From Campylobacteraceae bacterium (GTDB taxonomy: Bacteria > Campylobacterota > Campylobacteria > Campylobacterales > Sulfurovaceae), in assembly GCA_027081065.1 (NCBI GenBank), contig JALWLW010000008.1, positions 2,709 through 66,708 on the forward strand: 64,000 nucleotides of DNA, given 5' to 3'. Positions within the stretch are counted from its first letter, which is position 1. Every line of letters begins with the position of its first letter. Both the position numbers and the translations under genes were made by a program. Under the pieces are notes generated by a model. The model ran no database searches and was not told the origin of the DNA. It saw only the letters and a program-made list of their open reading frames with translations. This document shows positions 25,204 through 36,221 of the stretch, one piece after another.

Positions 25204-26364
25204 CTATGCTAGTTTTAGATAAGATTTAATATCAGCAACCCTATTAAGCTCTTCCCAAGAAAAACCCATATTTTCTCTACCAAAATGACCATAAGTAGCT
25301 GTCTTTTTATAAATAGGTTGAAGTAAATCTAATGCCTCTATAATCCCTGCTGGAGAGAGATTAAAAAGTTTTTCAACACATCTTTCTATTTTACTTTCAC
25401 TAATATTTGATGTACCATGCGTATCTACCATAATAGAAATAGGTTGTACCACGCCAATAGCATAAGCAATTTGAATGGTCAATTTTTCAGCGACCCCAGC
25501 TGCTACTAAATTTTTGGCTACATGTCGTGCTGCATATGCTGCTGAACGATCAACTTTTGTAGGATCTTTACCAGAAAAAGCCCCTCCACCATGGGGACAA
25601 GCACCTCCATAAGTGTCTACAATAATTTTACGACCTGTTAATCCAGCATCCCCTTGAGGTCCACCAATTACAAAACGTCCTGTTGGATTAATATGATAAA
25701 TAGTATCAGCTGATAAAAGTTTTTGAGGAATAACAGCTTCAATCACTTCTGTCATAACAGCTTTTTTTAAAATTTCTTGACTCACCTCTTCATCATGTTG
25801 TGTTGAGACTACTATTGTATCAATCTCTACGGGTTTACCATCAATATATTTAACACTTACTTGAGCTTTACCGTCAGGTCTTAAAAAAGGAATTGTACCA
25901 TTCTTTCTAACTTCTGATAATTTTGCTGTAATTTTATGTGCCAAAGAGATGGGTAGAGGCATCAGTTCCTCCGTCTCTTTACAAGCATAACCAAACATTA
26001 ATCCTTGGTCTCCAGCTCCAATTTCACCTGAGTCTTGATCTACCCCTTGACTAATGTCCGGACTCTGCTCCCCAATACCATTCAACACACCAGCTGAACG
26101 GTAATCAAATCCAAAAGAAGCATTAGTATAACCAATTTCACGGATTACTTCTCTTGCTATCTCTTGCATTGGAGCATAAATTTCAGTTTTCAATTCACCT
26201 GCAATAACACAAAAACCATTTGAAAGTAATGTTTCACACGCTACTCTTGCGTTGGGGTCTCGTGCAATAATATAATCTAAAATTGCATCAGAAACTTGGT
26301 CTGCCATCTTATCGGGGTGCCCCTCCGTTACTGATTCAGAAGTGAAAATATACTCTTTTATCAT
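25204..26364 (-). CDS. metK: S-adenosylmethionine synthetase
   Basis: 386 residues. It makes S-adenosylmethionine from Met and ATP. Signatures present are [15 protein letters not shown] near the N-terminus, [12 protein letters not shown] in the centre and [19 protein letters not shown], which holds the conserved phosphate-binding loop. Its start overlaps the dxs stop by 4 bases, so it is cotranscribed with dxs and hisC. Confidence 0.97.
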   Translation of the reverse strand: MIKEYIFTSESVTEGHPDKMADQVSDAILDYIIARDPNARVACETLLSNGFCVIAGELKTEIYAPMQEIAREVIREIGYTNASFGFDYRSAGVLNGIGEQSPDISQGVDQDSGEIGAGDQGLMFGYACKETEELMPLPISLAHKITAKLSEVRKNGTIPFLRPDGKAQVSVKYIDGKPVEIDTIVVSTQHDEEVSQEILKKAVMTEVIEAVIPQKLLSADTIYHINPTGRFVIGGPQGDAGLTGRKIIVDTYGGACPHGGGAFSGKDPTKVDRSAAYAARHVAKNLVAAGVAEKLTIQIAYAIGVVQPISIMVDTHGTSNISESKIERCVEKLFNLSPAGIIEALDLLQPIYKKTATYGHFGRENMGFSWEELNRVADIKSYLKLA

Positions 26365-28199
26365 TCTAATGTTACCTTAATTTTTTTAGCCAACTGTTCA
26401 GGTAAAATGCCTAAAGACTCTTCTACAAGTTTTGTATTTCCATGCGTAATAAAGTTATCATCATATTCAAAAGTTATCAATTCAACATCTGAAATTTTCT
26501 CTTCTGCTAAAAGTTCTAAAATAGCTGAACCTACACCACCCATTTTTACAGAATCTGAAAAGATATACCATTTTTTATGTGTCAAAGCTAATGCTAATAA
26601 AGCTTCTTTATCTAAAGGTTTTACAAACCTTAAATCTAAAATACTTATATTAGCTTCTAAAAGTTCAGCAACTTGTTCTGCTCGTCCAACACCATTACCA
26701 TACCCGACAAAAAGAATATCTTCTCCCTCCTGAATTAAACGTGACTTTCCTAACTCAAAAGGGGTTGCATCTTCATCTTGTGAGGTAAATGCACCTCTTG
26801 GATATCTAAATGCACAAGGTGTTGAAAAATCTTTTGCAAAGAGCATTGCTTGTTTCATACTACTATTTGATGAGGGAGCAAATATGGTCATATTTGGAAT
26901 AGCACGTAAATAAGAGATGTCAAACACTCCTTGATGTGTCTCTCCATCTTCACCCACTATTCCAGCTCTATCAATGGCAAAAGCGACTCCTAAATTCATA
27001 AGACAGATGTCATGAATAAGTTGGTCATACCCTCTTTGTAAAAATGTTGAATACAATGTACAAAAAGGTTTAAACCCCTCTTTGGCTAAAGGTCCCATGG
27101 AAGTGACTGCATGTTGTTCGGCAATGGCAACATCCCAAAAACGCTTCGGATACTTTGCCATGGCAGATGCCATTCCCGTACCACTTGGCATAGCTGCTGT
27201 AACCCCTACAACTTTTTCATCTTCATCAGCCAACATAACCAAAGTTTCTGCAAAAATAGCTGTTGATGCTTTAGCTGATTTTTTCTTTTGTGATGCTCCT
27301 GTTTCTACATCAAAAGCACCAACACCATGCCAATGCTCTTTGTCTGACCCAGCACCTTCAGCAACCTCATAGCCTTTACCCTTGGTTGTTTGCATATGGA
27401 TAATCACAGGTCTATTCATGCCTTTAGCAATTTTTAAAGTCTCAATAATAGACTCGATATTATGCCCATCAATAGGACCGATATACTCTAAACCAAGCTC
27501 TTCAAACAAAATTCCAGGGGTAATAAGATGAAATGACTCTTCAAAGCGTCTTGCCAAATAAGTTGCACCATCAGGCAAAGACTCTAGCATCTCTTTTGTT
27601 TTAGCTTTAAACTTTTGATAAAAAGGAGATGCCATTTTTTGAGATAAAATACGACTCAATGCCCCAATAGGGGATGCAATACTCATCTCATTATCATTTA
27701 AAATAATAATGGCTGGATATTTTCTATCTCCTAGTTCATTCATCGCTTCATAAACCATACCAGCTGACATTGAGCCATCACCAATAACAGCTAAAGGAAC
27801 ACGATGTTCCTCTTCTCCTTTTAAAACAATCGCCTTCGCTGCTCCTGTTGCTAAAGAGATAGAGGTTGAAGAGTGTCCTGCTATATAATAGTCACACTCT
27901 GACTCTTTAGGTTTGGTATAACCTGAAATACCACCAAATTGGCGTAATGTATCAAAACTATCCCATCTATTAGTCAACAACTTATGCGCATATGCTTGAT
28001 GCGATACATCAAAAATAAAAGGATTCACTTTTGCATCAAAGACAGCATGCATCGCAACAATAATGTCTGTAGAACCTAAAGTTGAACTTAAATGCCCTCC
28101 ATTTTTACTCACCGTTGCTAGAATTTTTTCTCTTACCTCTTTGGCAATAGTCTCTAACTCTTCAATACTTTTAGTTTTTAAATCGCCAAATTTACTCAT
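26361..28199 (-). CDS. dxs: 1-deoxy-D-xylulose-5-phosphate synthase
   Basis: 612 residues. This TPP enzyme starts the MEP isoprenoid pathway from pyruvate and glyceraldehyde-3-phosphate. The TPP motif is [15 protein letters not shown] from 140; [14 protein letters not shown] near 63-76 and [17 protein letters not shown] further on are DXS-specific. Overlap with hisC is 8 bases and with metK 4 bases. Confidence 0.97.
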   Translation of the reverse strand: MSKFGDLKTKSIEELETIAKEVREKILATVSKNGGHLSSTLGSTDIIVAMHAVFDAKVNPFIFDVSHQAYAHKLLTNRWDSFDTLRQFGGISGYTKPKESECDYYIAGHSSTSISLATGAAKAIVLKGEEEHRVPLAVIGDGSMSAGMVYEAMNELGDRKYPAIIILNDNEMSIASPIGALSRILSQKMASPFYQKFKAKTKEMLESLPDGATYLARRFEESFHLITPGILFEELGLEYIGPIDGHNIESIIETLKIAKGMNRPVIIHMQTTKGKGYEVAEGAGSDKEHWHGVGAFDVETGASQKKKSAKASTAIFAETLVMLADEDEKVVGVTAAMPSGTGMASAMAKYPKRFWDVAIAEQHAVTSMGPLAKEGFKPFCTLYSTFLQRGYDQLIHDICLMNLGVAFAIDRAGIVGEDGETHQGVFDISYLRAIPNMTIFAPSSNSSMKQAMLFAKDFSTPCAFRYPRGAFTSQDEDATPFELGKSRLIQEGEDILFVGYGNGVGRAEQVAELLEANISILDLRFVKPLDKEALLALALTHKKWYIFSDSVKMGGVGSAILELLAEEKISDVELITFEYDDNFITHGNTKLVEESLGILPEQLAKKIKVTLE

Positions 28200-29292
28200 C
28201 TAATACCTTTCTCATAACCTCAAAAAGTCTGTCATTTTGTTCTGCTGTTCCAATGGTAATACGTACAGCATTCATCCCATAAGAGGCTAAATTCCTAATA
28301 ATAACCCCCTCTTTTAAAAGTTTATCGGCTAATAGTGTTGAATTAATACTCTCTTCAAACAGATAAGTAATAAAGTTTGTATAACTCTCAATACAAGAAA
28401 AACCTTGTTCTTTAGCAAAAGCTTCATAACGACCAATCTCTTGGGTATGTAAAGCAATCGACTCTTCTACAAATTTTTCATCTTTACAGGCTTCAATAGC
28501 TGCAGCTAAAGAGAGTGTTGTTATGTTAAAAGGTGGTCGCATCTTATAAAGTTGTGAAATTAACGCTGTATTAGCAATACCATACCCTACACGCATTCCT
28601 CCTAAACCATAAGCTTTAGAAAATGTTCCCAAATAGATAACATTAGAATAAGCAGTTAAATCATTGGGACTCAAAGCATACTCAGCATCTTTAGCAACTG
28701 CATACTCCATGTATGCTCCATCTACAACAACCAAAGTCTCTTTATCTATGGCTTCAATAATTTTTAAAACATCTTCTCTTTTTGTCGCATCTCCTGTTGG
28801 ATTATTTGGAGTACATAAGTAAACGATTTTTGGTTTATGTTCATGATATGCTTCTATGAACTCATCTACTTTATGTTCATAAGAGGCTGTTCTAATAATC
28901 TCTGCACCCATCTGTTTAGCATAAATTTCATACATGGCAAAAGTAACTCTTGACATCAGTACTTTATCATTTGGCATTAATAAAGCACGTGCAACAAATT
29001 CTAAAACTTGATCTGACCCAGCACCAATAATAATATTGTCACTTTTGACTGAAAATTTGGATGCCAAAGCATCTTTGAGTTCAAACATAGAATCATCAGG
29101 ATATAAAAATGCTTTATGGGCATTAGCAGAAATCACCTCTGCTACTTTGGGGCTACAGCCTTTAGGATTCTCATTAGAAGCCAATTTTACAACCGATTCA
29201 GGTTTAATTCCAAACTCTCTTACTACGAGTTCAATGGGTTTTCCTGCTTCATAAATCTTAATACCTTCTAGTGCTTTGTTAAATATCATCAT
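28192..29292 (-). CDS. hisC: Histidinol-phosphate aminotransferase
   Basis: 366 residues, PLP enzyme of histidine synthesis. The PLP lysine is in [17 protein letters not shown], and [13 protein letters not shown] and CTPNNPTG are family motifs. It overlaps pheA by 14 bases and dxs by 8; hisC next to pheA is conserved in Campylobacterota, and the enzyme may also serve aromatic amino acid transamination, which is inferred. Confidence 0.95.
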   Translation of the reverse strand: MMIFNKALEGIKIYEAGKPIELVVREFGIKPESVVKLASNENPKGCSPKVAEVISANAHKAFLYPDDSMFELKDALASKFSVKSDNIIIGAGSDQVLEFVARALLMPNDKVLMSRVTFAMYEIYAKQMGAEIIRTASYEHKVDEFIEAYHEHKPKIVYLCTPNNPTGDATKREDVLKIIEAIDKETLVVVDGAYMEYAVAKDAEYALSPNDLTAYSNVIYLGTFSKAYGLGGMRVGYGIANTALISQLYKMRPPFNITTLSLAAAIEACKDEKFVEESIALHTQEIGRYEAFAKEQGFSCIESYTNFITYLFEESINSTLLADKLLKEGVIIRNLASYGMNAVRITIGTAEQNDRLFEVMRKVLDE

Positions 29293-30337
29293 TTTCCTTT
29301 ACGTACGAGCCTAAAATTTTAATTACATCTCTATTTCTTTTCATAATCTCTACAATATGTGCATCATCCTTATGTCCATTGAATTCAATAAAAAAAATAG
29401 ACTCACCCTCTACAATATGCGATTTTATTTTTGTTAAATTCACTTCACAACGCTCAAAATCATTTAAAAATTCAACCAAAGCACCAGGAGTATTTGAAAG
29501 ACGAACTAACATAGAAGTTTTATCATCACCTGAAGGTAAATTATCAAAATTACTAATAATAAAAAAACGTGTTTTATTGTCAGCACAATCCTCAATGTTT
29601 TCAAATAAAATTGGTAAGTTATACATCTTAGCAGCTACATCAGCACAAATAGCAGCAGCACCCTCCTCTTCCATCGCAATTTTAGCTGCTTTAGCTGTAG
29701 AGTCTAAAAAAACATACTCTACCTCATTTAAACCACAAGATTTTAAAAAAATAGAACATTGATCAAAAGCTATATCTCTTGAATAAATTTTTTTAATCTC
29801 TGAAATATTATTACATCTTGTTGCTAAGGTATGATGTATGCCCACAAAAACTTCTGCAATAATTTTTAAATCATACTCTTTTAAACAATTAATCGTCTCA
29901 CTCACAATACCATTGGAAGAGTTTTCAATAGGAATAACACCAAATTTGGCTGTTCCTCTATTGACTTCTCTAAATACTGAAGAGATAGAATCCATTGCTA
30001 AGTAAGCACTCATTGCACCAAATTTCATCTCTGCTGCTTGATGGGTAAATGTGGCTTCAGGTCCAAGGTAAGCAATGGCTTCTGGTCGTTCTAAGTTTCG
30101 TGCTACTGCAAACATCTCTAAGAACAATGCATCAATCGCTTTGTCCGTTAACTTACCACTATTTTTGGCTTTCAAGCGATTTAAGATGGATTGTTCTCGC
30201 TCTGGTCGGTAAATAGGAGCACCTGTGGTATTTTTAAGTTCACCCACTTGATGAACATACTCCATACGTTTATTATAGAGTTCTAATAATTGGTCATCTA
30301 TATTATCAATCTCAACGCGTAGTTCATCCAATGTCAT
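29279..30337 (-). CDS. pheA: Bifunctional chorismate mutase/prephenate dehydratase
   Basis: 352 residues in three domains: AroQ-type chorismate mutase (about 1-85), prephenate dehydratase (about 88-270, with [14 protein letters not shown] and IPIENSSNG) and a C-terminal ACT domain (about 275-350, starting [18 protein letters not shown]) for phenylalanine feedback. It converts chorismate to phenylpyruvate in the cytoplasm. Confidence 0.96.
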   Translation of the reverse strand: MTLDELRVEIDNIDDQLLELYNKRMEYVHQVGELKNTTGAPIYRPEREQSILNRLKAKNSGKLTDKAIDALFLEMFAVARNLERPEAIAYLGPEATFTHQAAEMKFGAMSAYLAMDSISSVFREVNRGTAKFGVIPIENSSNGIVSETINCLKEYDLKIIAEVFVGIHHTLATRCNNISEIKKIYSRDIAFDQCSIFLKSCGLNEVEYVFLDSTAKAAKIAMEEEGAAAICADVAAKMYNLPILFENIEDCADNKTRFFIISNFDNLPSGDDKTSMLVRLSNTPGALVEFLNDFERCEVNLTKIKSHIVEGESIFFIEFNGHKDDAHIVEIMKRNRDVIKILGSYVKENDDI

Positions 30338-30350
30338 GCTCTATCCTTTT

Positions 30351-31571
30351 TTAATTTTGCCAACTTGTATCACAAGACTCTTCTAGCCTTATTTGGTCTT
30401 CAAATGTTTCACGTTCACGAATCAAATAGTCTTGACCATCAAAGATAGCTACTTCAGCAGTACGCCCACGAGTATTGTAGTTACTTGACATTGTAAAACC
30501 ATAAGCACCTGCTGAATGAACTACTAACACGTCATTGTGATTCAAAAGAGGTAGTTCAACATCTTTACCTAAAAAATCACCACTCTCACAAACAGGTCCC
30601 ACCACATCAGCTTTTGATTTTGTACCTTCTTTTTGTATTGCTTCTATTTTATGATATGCATTGTAAAGACTTGGACGAAGTAAATCATTCATTGCTCCAT
30701 CAACAATAACAAAACGTTTGTCTCCATTGACCTTTTCATAAAGAACTCGAGTTAAAAAAATGCCTGAATTTGCCATCATGTAACGCCCTGGTTCAGAAAG
30801 AATTGTTAAATCTAAACCCTTTAACTGACTCAAAATTGCTTTAGCATAATCAGCTGGATTAATGGTCACTTCATCATCATAAACAACACCAATTCCTCCA
30901 CCTACATCAAAAAATTTAATCTCAATGCCAATGGCATCCAATGAACGAACAAGGTCAGCTACAATGCCACATGCTTCTGTAATAGGGGCTAGTTCTGTAA
31001 GTTGAGAACCAATATGAAAATGAATTCCTACAGGATTTAAATGTTCAGATTTTTTAGCCAAAATATACATCCGTTTAGCACTCTCTAAACTCACACCAAA
31101 TTTATTTTCATGTAAGCCTGTCGAAATATAAGGATGTGTCTTTGGATCAACATTAGGATTAACACGAATAGAAATTCTAGCCTCTACTCCTAACTCTTTA
31201 GCAATCATCTCCACACGCTTCATCTCGGCTTCACTCTCTAGGTTTATAAGCAAAATATCCTCTTGAAGTGCTTCACCAATTTCTTCATCTTGTTTTCCGA
31301 CACCTGAAAAAATAATTTTATATTTTTTTACACCAGCTTTTAATGCCCGTCGTACTTCACCAATACTCACACAATCAGCACCAGCACCAAGGTTTCCTAA
31401 ATGTCGAATAACAGCCAAGTTTGAGTTTGATTTTACAGCATAGGCAACCAAAGATTTTTTGCCCCCAAATGCATTTTTTAACTCATTATATCTGTTTGTA
31501 ATGTTATTGAAGTCATACACGTAAAGTGGTGTATTGTATTTTTCTACTAAAGTTTGAATATCTACGCTCAT
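30351..31571 (-). CDS. lysA: Diaminopimelate decarboxylase
   Basis: 406 residues from the chosen start. It makes lysine from meso-diaminopimelate. The PLP lysine is in VAYAVKSNSN; HFHIGSQ, FDVGGGIGV and EPGRYMMANSG are conserved. The start is placed at the ATG giving MSVDIQTL because the family begins there; an upstream ATG giving MDRIAII at 31610 or MGFFMS at 31583 remains possible. It precedes pheA by 13 bases. Confidence 0.95.
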   Translation of the reverse strand: MSVDIQTLVEKYNTPLYVYDFNNITNRYNELKNAFGGKKSLVAYAVKSNSNLAVIRHLGNLGAGADCVSIGEVRRALKAGVKKYKIIFSGVGKQDEEIGEALQEDILLINLESEAEMKRVEMIAKELGVEARISIRVNPNVDPKTHPYISTGLHENKFGVSLESAKRMYILAKKSEHLNPVGIHFHIGSQLTELAPITEACGIVADLVRSLDAIGIEIKFFDVGGGIGVVYDDEVTINPADYAKAILSQLKGLDLTILSEPGRYMMANSGIFLTRVLYEKVNGDKRFVIVDGAMNDLLRPSLYNAYHKIEAIQKEGTKSKADVVGPVCESGDFLGKDVELPLLNHNDVLVVHSAGAYGFTMSSNYNTRGRTAEVAIFDGQDYLIRERETFEDQIRLEESCDTSWQN

Positions 31572-31630
31572 AAAAAATCCCATTATTATAATAATCGCGA
31601 TTCTATCCAAATGTTGGTTATAGATGGGTT

Positions 31631-32686
31631 TTAGATTCTTTTTTGAGATTTTCCTAAACTATAAAGTGCATATATCCATAAAAGTACAATGGGTAAAATA
31701 ATGACCAATTCAGGACTTGTCATGCCATTGTTTCCAATACTTTGAAATGCAAACAAAATACCCCAAACAAAAAGTGTGCCTCCAATGGCTTTAGTGGTTG
31801 TCATTGCGATGTTCATATATCTTGCATGAAAAGGAAAAGTAAACAACATAATCATCAATAATGCAATAGAAAAAAGAGGCATAATTACCTTACCATACAA
31901 ATCTGCTCGTATAGAATGTGTCTCTAACTCCTGTCGATTTAAAAGTTTATAAGCTTTAAAACTTTCAAATAAATTTAACGCCTCACCATCATAAATTGAT
32001 TTTAAAATTTTAGGTTGATACTCTTTAAGCGTATACAAAAGTCCTACTTTTTCGATTTTTAAACGTTGTTTCCCCTCTTCATCAAAAACAATTGTTTTTT
32101 TTAAAGCATTAGTAGCAACCCATTCATGAATGTTATACCATGCTTCTTTAGCTGTAAATGTCTCCACTACTTTTTTATCTTTTAATTTAAATATGGTTAA
32201 ATTTTCAATCTTATATTTCTCAGGAATTAATGTACCGATATAGACAAAGCTATCATTATATTTAAAAAATAAATCTCGTGTTTCACTCATCTCATAAGCA
32301 TTAGAAAAAAGTTGCTCTGCTGAATCACTCGCTGTAGAGAAAGAAGTAAAATGGAGTCCCATAAAAAAAAAATAAGTAAATAGACCCACCATAAAAAAAG
32401 GCTTAAAAAGTGCTTTTCGTGTTACCCCTAAAGCATACATAGCCGAAATAGAATTCTGTTTAATAAAGGATATTTTTGTCCAAATACCTCCAAATATAAT
32501 CGCCAAAGGAAAAAGTAAAGCAAGAGCCTCTTGCCACTTAAAAAAAACATACAATACCTTAACATTAAAAGAAGGTAATGATGAAGCATTCATAAGAAAA
32601 TCTAACCCAGCAAAAAGTCCAGAAAGTCCCATTAATATAATTAACATGTTTTTTAAATAATGAAACGCCACATATTTAAAAAGCAT
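31631..32686 (-). CDS. LptF/LptG-family permease (YjgP/YjgQ)
   Basis: 351 residues with three N-terminal and three C-terminal membrane helices around a ~170-residue periplasmic domain, the LptF/LptG layout. These proteins form the inner-membrane ABC channel that extracts lipopolysaccharide. NSISAMYALGVTRKALFKPF resembles the coupling-helix region. As I recall, the gene sits between pth and lysA in Campylobacter as well. LptG versus LptF cannot be settled by eye. Confidence 0.85.
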   Translation of the reverse strand: MLFKYVAFHYLKNMLIILMGLSGLFAGLDFLMNASSLPSFNVKVLYVFFKWQEALALLFPLAIIFGGIWTKISFIKQNSISAMYALGVTRKALFKPFFMVGLFTYFFFMGLHFTSFSTASDSAEQLFSNAYEMSETRDLFFKYNDSFVYIGTLIPEKYKIENLTIFKLKDKKVVETFTAKEAWYNIHEWVATNALKKTIVFDEEGKQRLKIEKVGLLYTLKEYQPKILKSIYDGEALNLFESFKAYKLLNRQELETHSIRADLYGKVIMPLFSIALLMIMLFTFPFHARYMNIAMTTTKAIGGTLFVWGILFAFQSIGNNGMTSPELVIILPIVLLWIYALYSLGKSQKRI

Positions 32687-32691
32687 CTATA

Positions 32692-33255
32692 CTAGGCTTT
32701 AAATGATTTAAGAGAATATTTTGATTTTATAACTTCTAAAGAATCTGTTTTTAATGCTTTAATGGCACTTACAGTATGTTTTATCCAAGGTTCTAATATT
32801 TCATTTTCCTCTTCAGTAAAATCATGTAATACATAATCAGCCACTTGAGACTTATGAAGAGGTTTATCAACTCCCATTCTTACACGAGTATACTCTTTTC
32901 CTATCATGGCATCAATAGAACGTAAACCATTATGTCCACCATGTCCACCACCCTTTTTAAAACGCAGTGCTGAAAAAGGTAAATCTATATCATCATGAAT
33001 AACAATAATCTCATCTAATTCTATTTTATAAAAATTTTTGACAGCTTGTACCGAGTTTCCAGATAAGTTCATAAAAGTTGTGGGTTTTAAAAAAAGTAAA
33101 TCAGAAGATTTGAAAAGCTCACCCTGAAAAGAGCTTTTGGAGATTGTACTAGCCCCAAAGTCAGAGACAAGTTTGTCAATGACTTTAAAACCTATATTAT
33201 GTCGCGTATCTTCATATTGTGTTCCTGGATTCCCAAGTCCTACAATTAACAACAT
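32692..33255 (-). CDS. pth: Peptidyl-tRNA hydrolase
   Basis: 187 residues. It releases tRNA from stalled peptidyl-tRNA. The signature LIVGLGNPGTQYEDTRHNIGF covers the catalytic His; FLKPTTFMNLSGNSV and VIHDDIDLP are conserved. It is followed by the LptF/G gene and preceded by rplY (14 bases), the usual ctc-pth pairing. Confidence 0.97.
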   Translation of the reverse strand: MLLIVGLGNPGTQYEDTRHNIGFKVIDKLVSDFGASTISKSSFQGELFKSSDLLFLKPTTFMNLSGNSVQAVKNFYKIELDEIIVIHDDIDLPFSALRFKKGGGHGGHNGLRSIDAMIGKEYTRVRMGVDKPLHKSQVADYVLHDFTEEENEILEPWIKHTVSAIKALKTDSLEVIKSKYSLKSFKA

Positions 33256-33269
33256 ATTAGTTAAGCTAC

Positions 33270-33806
33270 TTATTTAGCTTTAATTACACCAACAACAGCA
33301 ACGTCTGGTCTATCCATTAGTCTACACTCAGCAGGTGTTTCCATATCTCTAATAAGAATAGAATCATCTCTGTCAAGGTCAGTTACATCAAGTGTAAATT
33401 TATTAGGGATGTTTTCGATAGCACCTCTAACCTTTAGTCTTTTCTTTTGAAGCATAAGAACACCTTTGTTCTTAAGACCTTTTGCTGTACCTGTAGTCTC
33501 TACAGGTACAAGATAATTAGTCACTTGACCAGGTACTGCAACTCTTAAGTCTACATGCTTAACATCACCATTTACAGGGTGAAGTTGATACTCTTGAATA
33601 ACTGTTTTGTACTCAGTTCCTGCTACTGTCAATGAAAGTGTTAAACCATCTTTAGCTCTTACAGCTTTAACAAAATCACCTCTTTTAAAAGCAGCTTGTA
33701 CATTTTCTACACCATTTGCGTAGATGTTAGCTGTTAGATAACCATCTCGTCTTAACTTCTTTGCCGAAGCTGATCCGATACTCTCTCTAATAATACCTTC
33801 TAACAT
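33270..33806 (-). CDS. rplY: 50S ribosomal protein L25/general stress protein Ctc
   Basis: 178 residues, two-domain L25 (CTC type): an N-terminal 5S rRNA-binding domain (about 1-92) and a C-terminal beta domain. LEGIIRESIGSASAKKLRRDG and QEYQLHPVNGDVKHVDL are recognisable. The ATG is preceded by AAGGAAC. It is cotranscribed with pth. Confidence 0.94.
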   Translation of the reverse strand: MLEGIIRESIGSASAKKLRRDGYLTANIYANGVENVQAAFKRGDFVKAVRAKDGLTLSLTVAGTEYKTVIQEYQLHPVNGDVKHVDLRVAVPGQVTNYLVPVETTGTAKGLKNKGVLMLQKKRLKVRGAIENIPNKFTLDVTDLDRDDSILIRDMETPAECRLMDRPDVAVVGVIKAK

Positions 33807-33854
33807 ATTTGTTCCTTAAATTAAAAATAGAAACGAATTCTAGCCAATAGTTCA

Positions 33855-34670
33855 TTAAGACTTCGTGATTTTCTTATAGGTTTCTCTAAAAGATTTAACC
33901 ATTGAGCCATCATCTGACTCATCTTCTCTCTTATCACTTTTTGTTGTTACTGAATGTAATTTTGTAGTAGCTCGTAATTCACTGTTTTCTTTTTTTAACG
34001 CCTCAATTTCACTTTGATATCTTTCAAGTTGTTCTTCAATCTTTATAAACTGATCTTTAGAAATAATAAACTCAGTATCTGCTTTATCTGCTTGATAAAT
34101 TTTTAACTCTTCTTCATACTTCATAATCTTTGTTTCATACGCTTTGATATCTTGACTTTGTATTCTATTTTCAGTAATCAACTTTTCAATTTCTTTATCT
34201 AAACTCTTAATTATTTGTTTATAATTTTTTTCATTCTCTTCAAGTTTAACTTCTGCACGTAATAAAACTGCCTCAAACTCATTTAATTCTTTCACTCTTT
34301 TTGCATCAATTTCTTGTAAACTTTGGCACTCTGATTTAAGAAGATCAATTTGATGTTTTATTTCACTAGCATTATCACTCATTTTTAATTGATGTTCTAA
34401 TGTTGTGATTAAAGCCTCTTTTTGAACTAAAGACTTCTCTAACTTTTCTAAATCATCAGAAAGTTTTTGAGAAAAAATTTTCTGATGATGAAATTTTTTT
34501 TCTAATTTTGCAATGAGATTATTACGTTCAAAAATCACAGATGAGAAAGTATCCTCTGCTTTTCTTTGACGTTTTTGATAAATAACCTTAGACAATAACC
34601 ATGCAATAACAAAGCCCAATACCATTGCAGCAACTAACCAAAACGTCATCTTTAGCATTAATTCTATCAT
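33855..34670 (-). CDS. Membrane-anchored coiled-coil protein
   Basis: 271 residues: one N-terminal membrane helix (about 7-27), then a nearly continuous coiled coil (about 40-240) rich in Glu, Lys and Leu heptads, then a Ser/Asp-rich linker and a basic C-terminus (SFRETYKKITKS). The long domain should face the cytoplasm. It is not recognised beyond this; a structural or scaffold role is only a guess. The next gene upstream is the 59-residue protein. Confidence 0.7.
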   Translation of the reverse strand: MIELMLKMTFWLVAAMVLGFVIAWLLSKVIYQKRQRKAEDTFSSVIFERNNLIAKLEKKFHHQKIFSQKLSDDLEKLEKSLVQKEALITTLEHQLKMSDNASEIKHQIDLLKSECQSLQEIDAKRVKELNEFEAVLLRAEVKLEENEKNYKQIIKSLDKEIEKLITENRIQSQDIKAYETKIMKYEEELKIYQADKADTEFIISKDQFIKIEEQLERYQSEIEALKKENSELRATTKLHSVTTKSDKREDESDDGSMVKSFRETYKKITKS

Positions 34671-34711
34671 ATACTCTTCCCTTTTTTAAACTTTAGTATT
34701 TTTCTAAAAAC

Positions 34712-34891
34712 TTAAAGAGGTCTCCTATCACGTAATACAATAACATGTTTAGAATCAAAATTAGAATTTACATTTGTATTTGATACTGTTTCTAACTCAT
34801 TATAATACTTAGGAGCATTTAATGAAATACATGAAAAGATCAATAACAAACCCAGTGTTACTCCAAAAAATATAATTGAACTAATACGCAT
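34712..34891 (-). CDS. Small hypothetical membrane or lipoprotein-like protein
   Basis: 59 residues. An N-terminal hydrophobic stretch (about 4-22) ends in LLLIFSC, with Cys21 in a poor lipobox, followed by a polar tail ending VLRDRRPL. There is a weak AAGG before the ATG. It lies between pilT (56 bases) and the coiled-coil gene (41 bases) on the same strand, which is the main support for it being real. It could be a non-coding spacer. Confidence 0.45.
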   Translation of the reverse strand: MRISSIIFFGVTLGLLLIFSCISLNAPKYYNELETVSNTNVNSNFDSKHVIVLRDRRPL

Positions 34892-34947
34892 TCCAAAACC
34901 TTAAAGTTAATAATTGTTTTATTATATTATAAAAAGTTTTAAAGTTA

Positions 34948-36093
34948 CTATAATTCATCTTCAACACTATCCTTTAAATCAAATATATCCACAGCTTCAT
35001 CCTTTTGTTCTAAGGCATCTTTAGAACCACAACCTCCATCTAACTTCAATTTCATATCTGAAGGGCTAGTTGCATTTTCAAACACAACTTCTTTTGAGAT
35101 TTTTTTCTCACAGTATAATGAAAGAAGAGATTGATCAAACGATTGAGAACCATAAATCTCTTTTCCCTCTTCTATACTATCTAACAATTCACTATCTCTA
35201 TTTTGTGCAATCAAATCTGCTATTCTTGGTGTTTGAATCATCACTTCTAATGCTGCTGCTCTTTTACCATCTACTGTTTTTACCAATCGCTGACAAATCA
35301 CACCTGACAATACAGCAGCTAAGGTTACACGAATTCTATTTTGTTCTTCCTTTGGAAACATCCCAATCACTCTATTAATGGTCTCTTTTGCATCCAAAGT
35401 GTGTAAAGTTGAAAATACCAAGTGACCTGTATTTGCTGCATGTAAAGCAATCTCAATAGTTTCTAAATCACGCATTTCTCCTACCAGTATAATATCTGGG
35501 TCTTCACGTAATGCTCCTTTTAAAGCATTAGCAAAAGACAACGTATCTTGACCTACTCCTCTTTGAGAGATGAGAGATTCTTTATCGGGGTGGACAAACT
35601 CAACTGGGTCTTCTACGGTGATAATATGCTTTTTCTTTGTACTATTAATATGGTTCAACATAGCAGCTAATGTTGTAGATTTTCCAGAACCTGTCACACC
35701 TGTTACCAAAATAAGCCCTCTATGCTGTTCTGAGAGTTCTTTAATAACATTTGGTAATTTCAACTCTTCAAGTGTTAAAATTTTCACAGGGATAACTCGC
35801 ATCACAGCAGAAAGTCCATCAAGTTGATAAAAAAAGTTCACACGAAAACGATTATCAGTATCTAGTACATAAGTACAATCTAACTCTTTTGTACTCACTA
35901 ATTCTGCATATTGGTCATCTGTTAAAATGGCTTGGGCAATACCATCTAACTCTTCAGCTGAAACAACTTTATCACCTAATTTATGCAGGTCTCCTGAAAT
36001 ACGTAAACGTACAATAGCCCCTGATTTTAAATGTAAATCACTTCCCCCATTATGCACAAGGTTTTTAAGGTAAAACTGTAATTTTTTTTCCAT
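34948..36093 (-). CDS. pilT: PilT-family retraction/twitching ATPase
   Basis: 381 residues. Type IV pilus retraction ATPase: Walker A GVTGSGKSTTLAAML, the Asp box ITVEDPVEF, Walker B IILVGEMRD and the His box HTGHLVFSTLHT region. N-terminal PAS-like domain covers about 1-100. It is longer than typical PilT (about 345) by an acidic, low-conservation tail (about 340-381, ending in VEDEL). No other pilus gene is in the window. Confidence 0.92.
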   Translation of the reverse strand: MEKKLQFYLKNLVHNGGSDLHLKSGAIVRLRISGDLHKLGDKVVSAEELDGIAQAILTDDQYAELVSTKELDCTYVLDTDNRFRVNFFYQLDGLSAVMRVIPVKILTLEELKLPNVIKELSEQHRGLILVTGVTGSGKSTTLAAMLNHINSTKKKHIITVEDPVEFVHPDKESLISQRGVGQDTLSFANALKGALREDPDIILVGEMRDLETIEIALHAANTGHLVFSTLHTLDAKETINRVIGMFPKEEQNRIRVTLAAVLSGVICQRLVKTVDGKRAAALEVMIQTPRIADLIAQNRDSELLDSIEEGKEIYGSQSFDQSLLSLYCEKKISKEVVFENATSPSDMKLKLDGGCGSKDALEQKDEAVDIFDLKDSVEDEL

Positions 36094-36181
36094 TATTCAT
36101 ACTTTTATTAAATTTTTTTTAAATTATATCATAAATTAAATAGTTAATATTAATATAATAATTTATCGAGAAGATATGCGT

Positions 36182-36187
36182 TATACT
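36182..36187 (+). promoter_or_regulatory. Candidate -10 box of the DJ-1/PfpI gene
   Basis: TATACT at 36182-36187 lies 35 bases before the ATG at 36222. A closer TATAAT (36200-36205) would place the transcript start inside the AAAGGA ribosome site, so the upstream one is preferred. The gap 36094-36221 holds no gene. Confidence 0.4.
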
Positions 36188-36221
36188 TTTAAAAAATAAT
36201 ATAATTAAAAAAGGACTAAAA

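Noticed and set aside
35070..35378. 102-codon open frame on the plus strand
   Set aside because: It is antisense to the conserved ATPase domain of pilT and has the Leu/Phe-rich look of a shadow frame.
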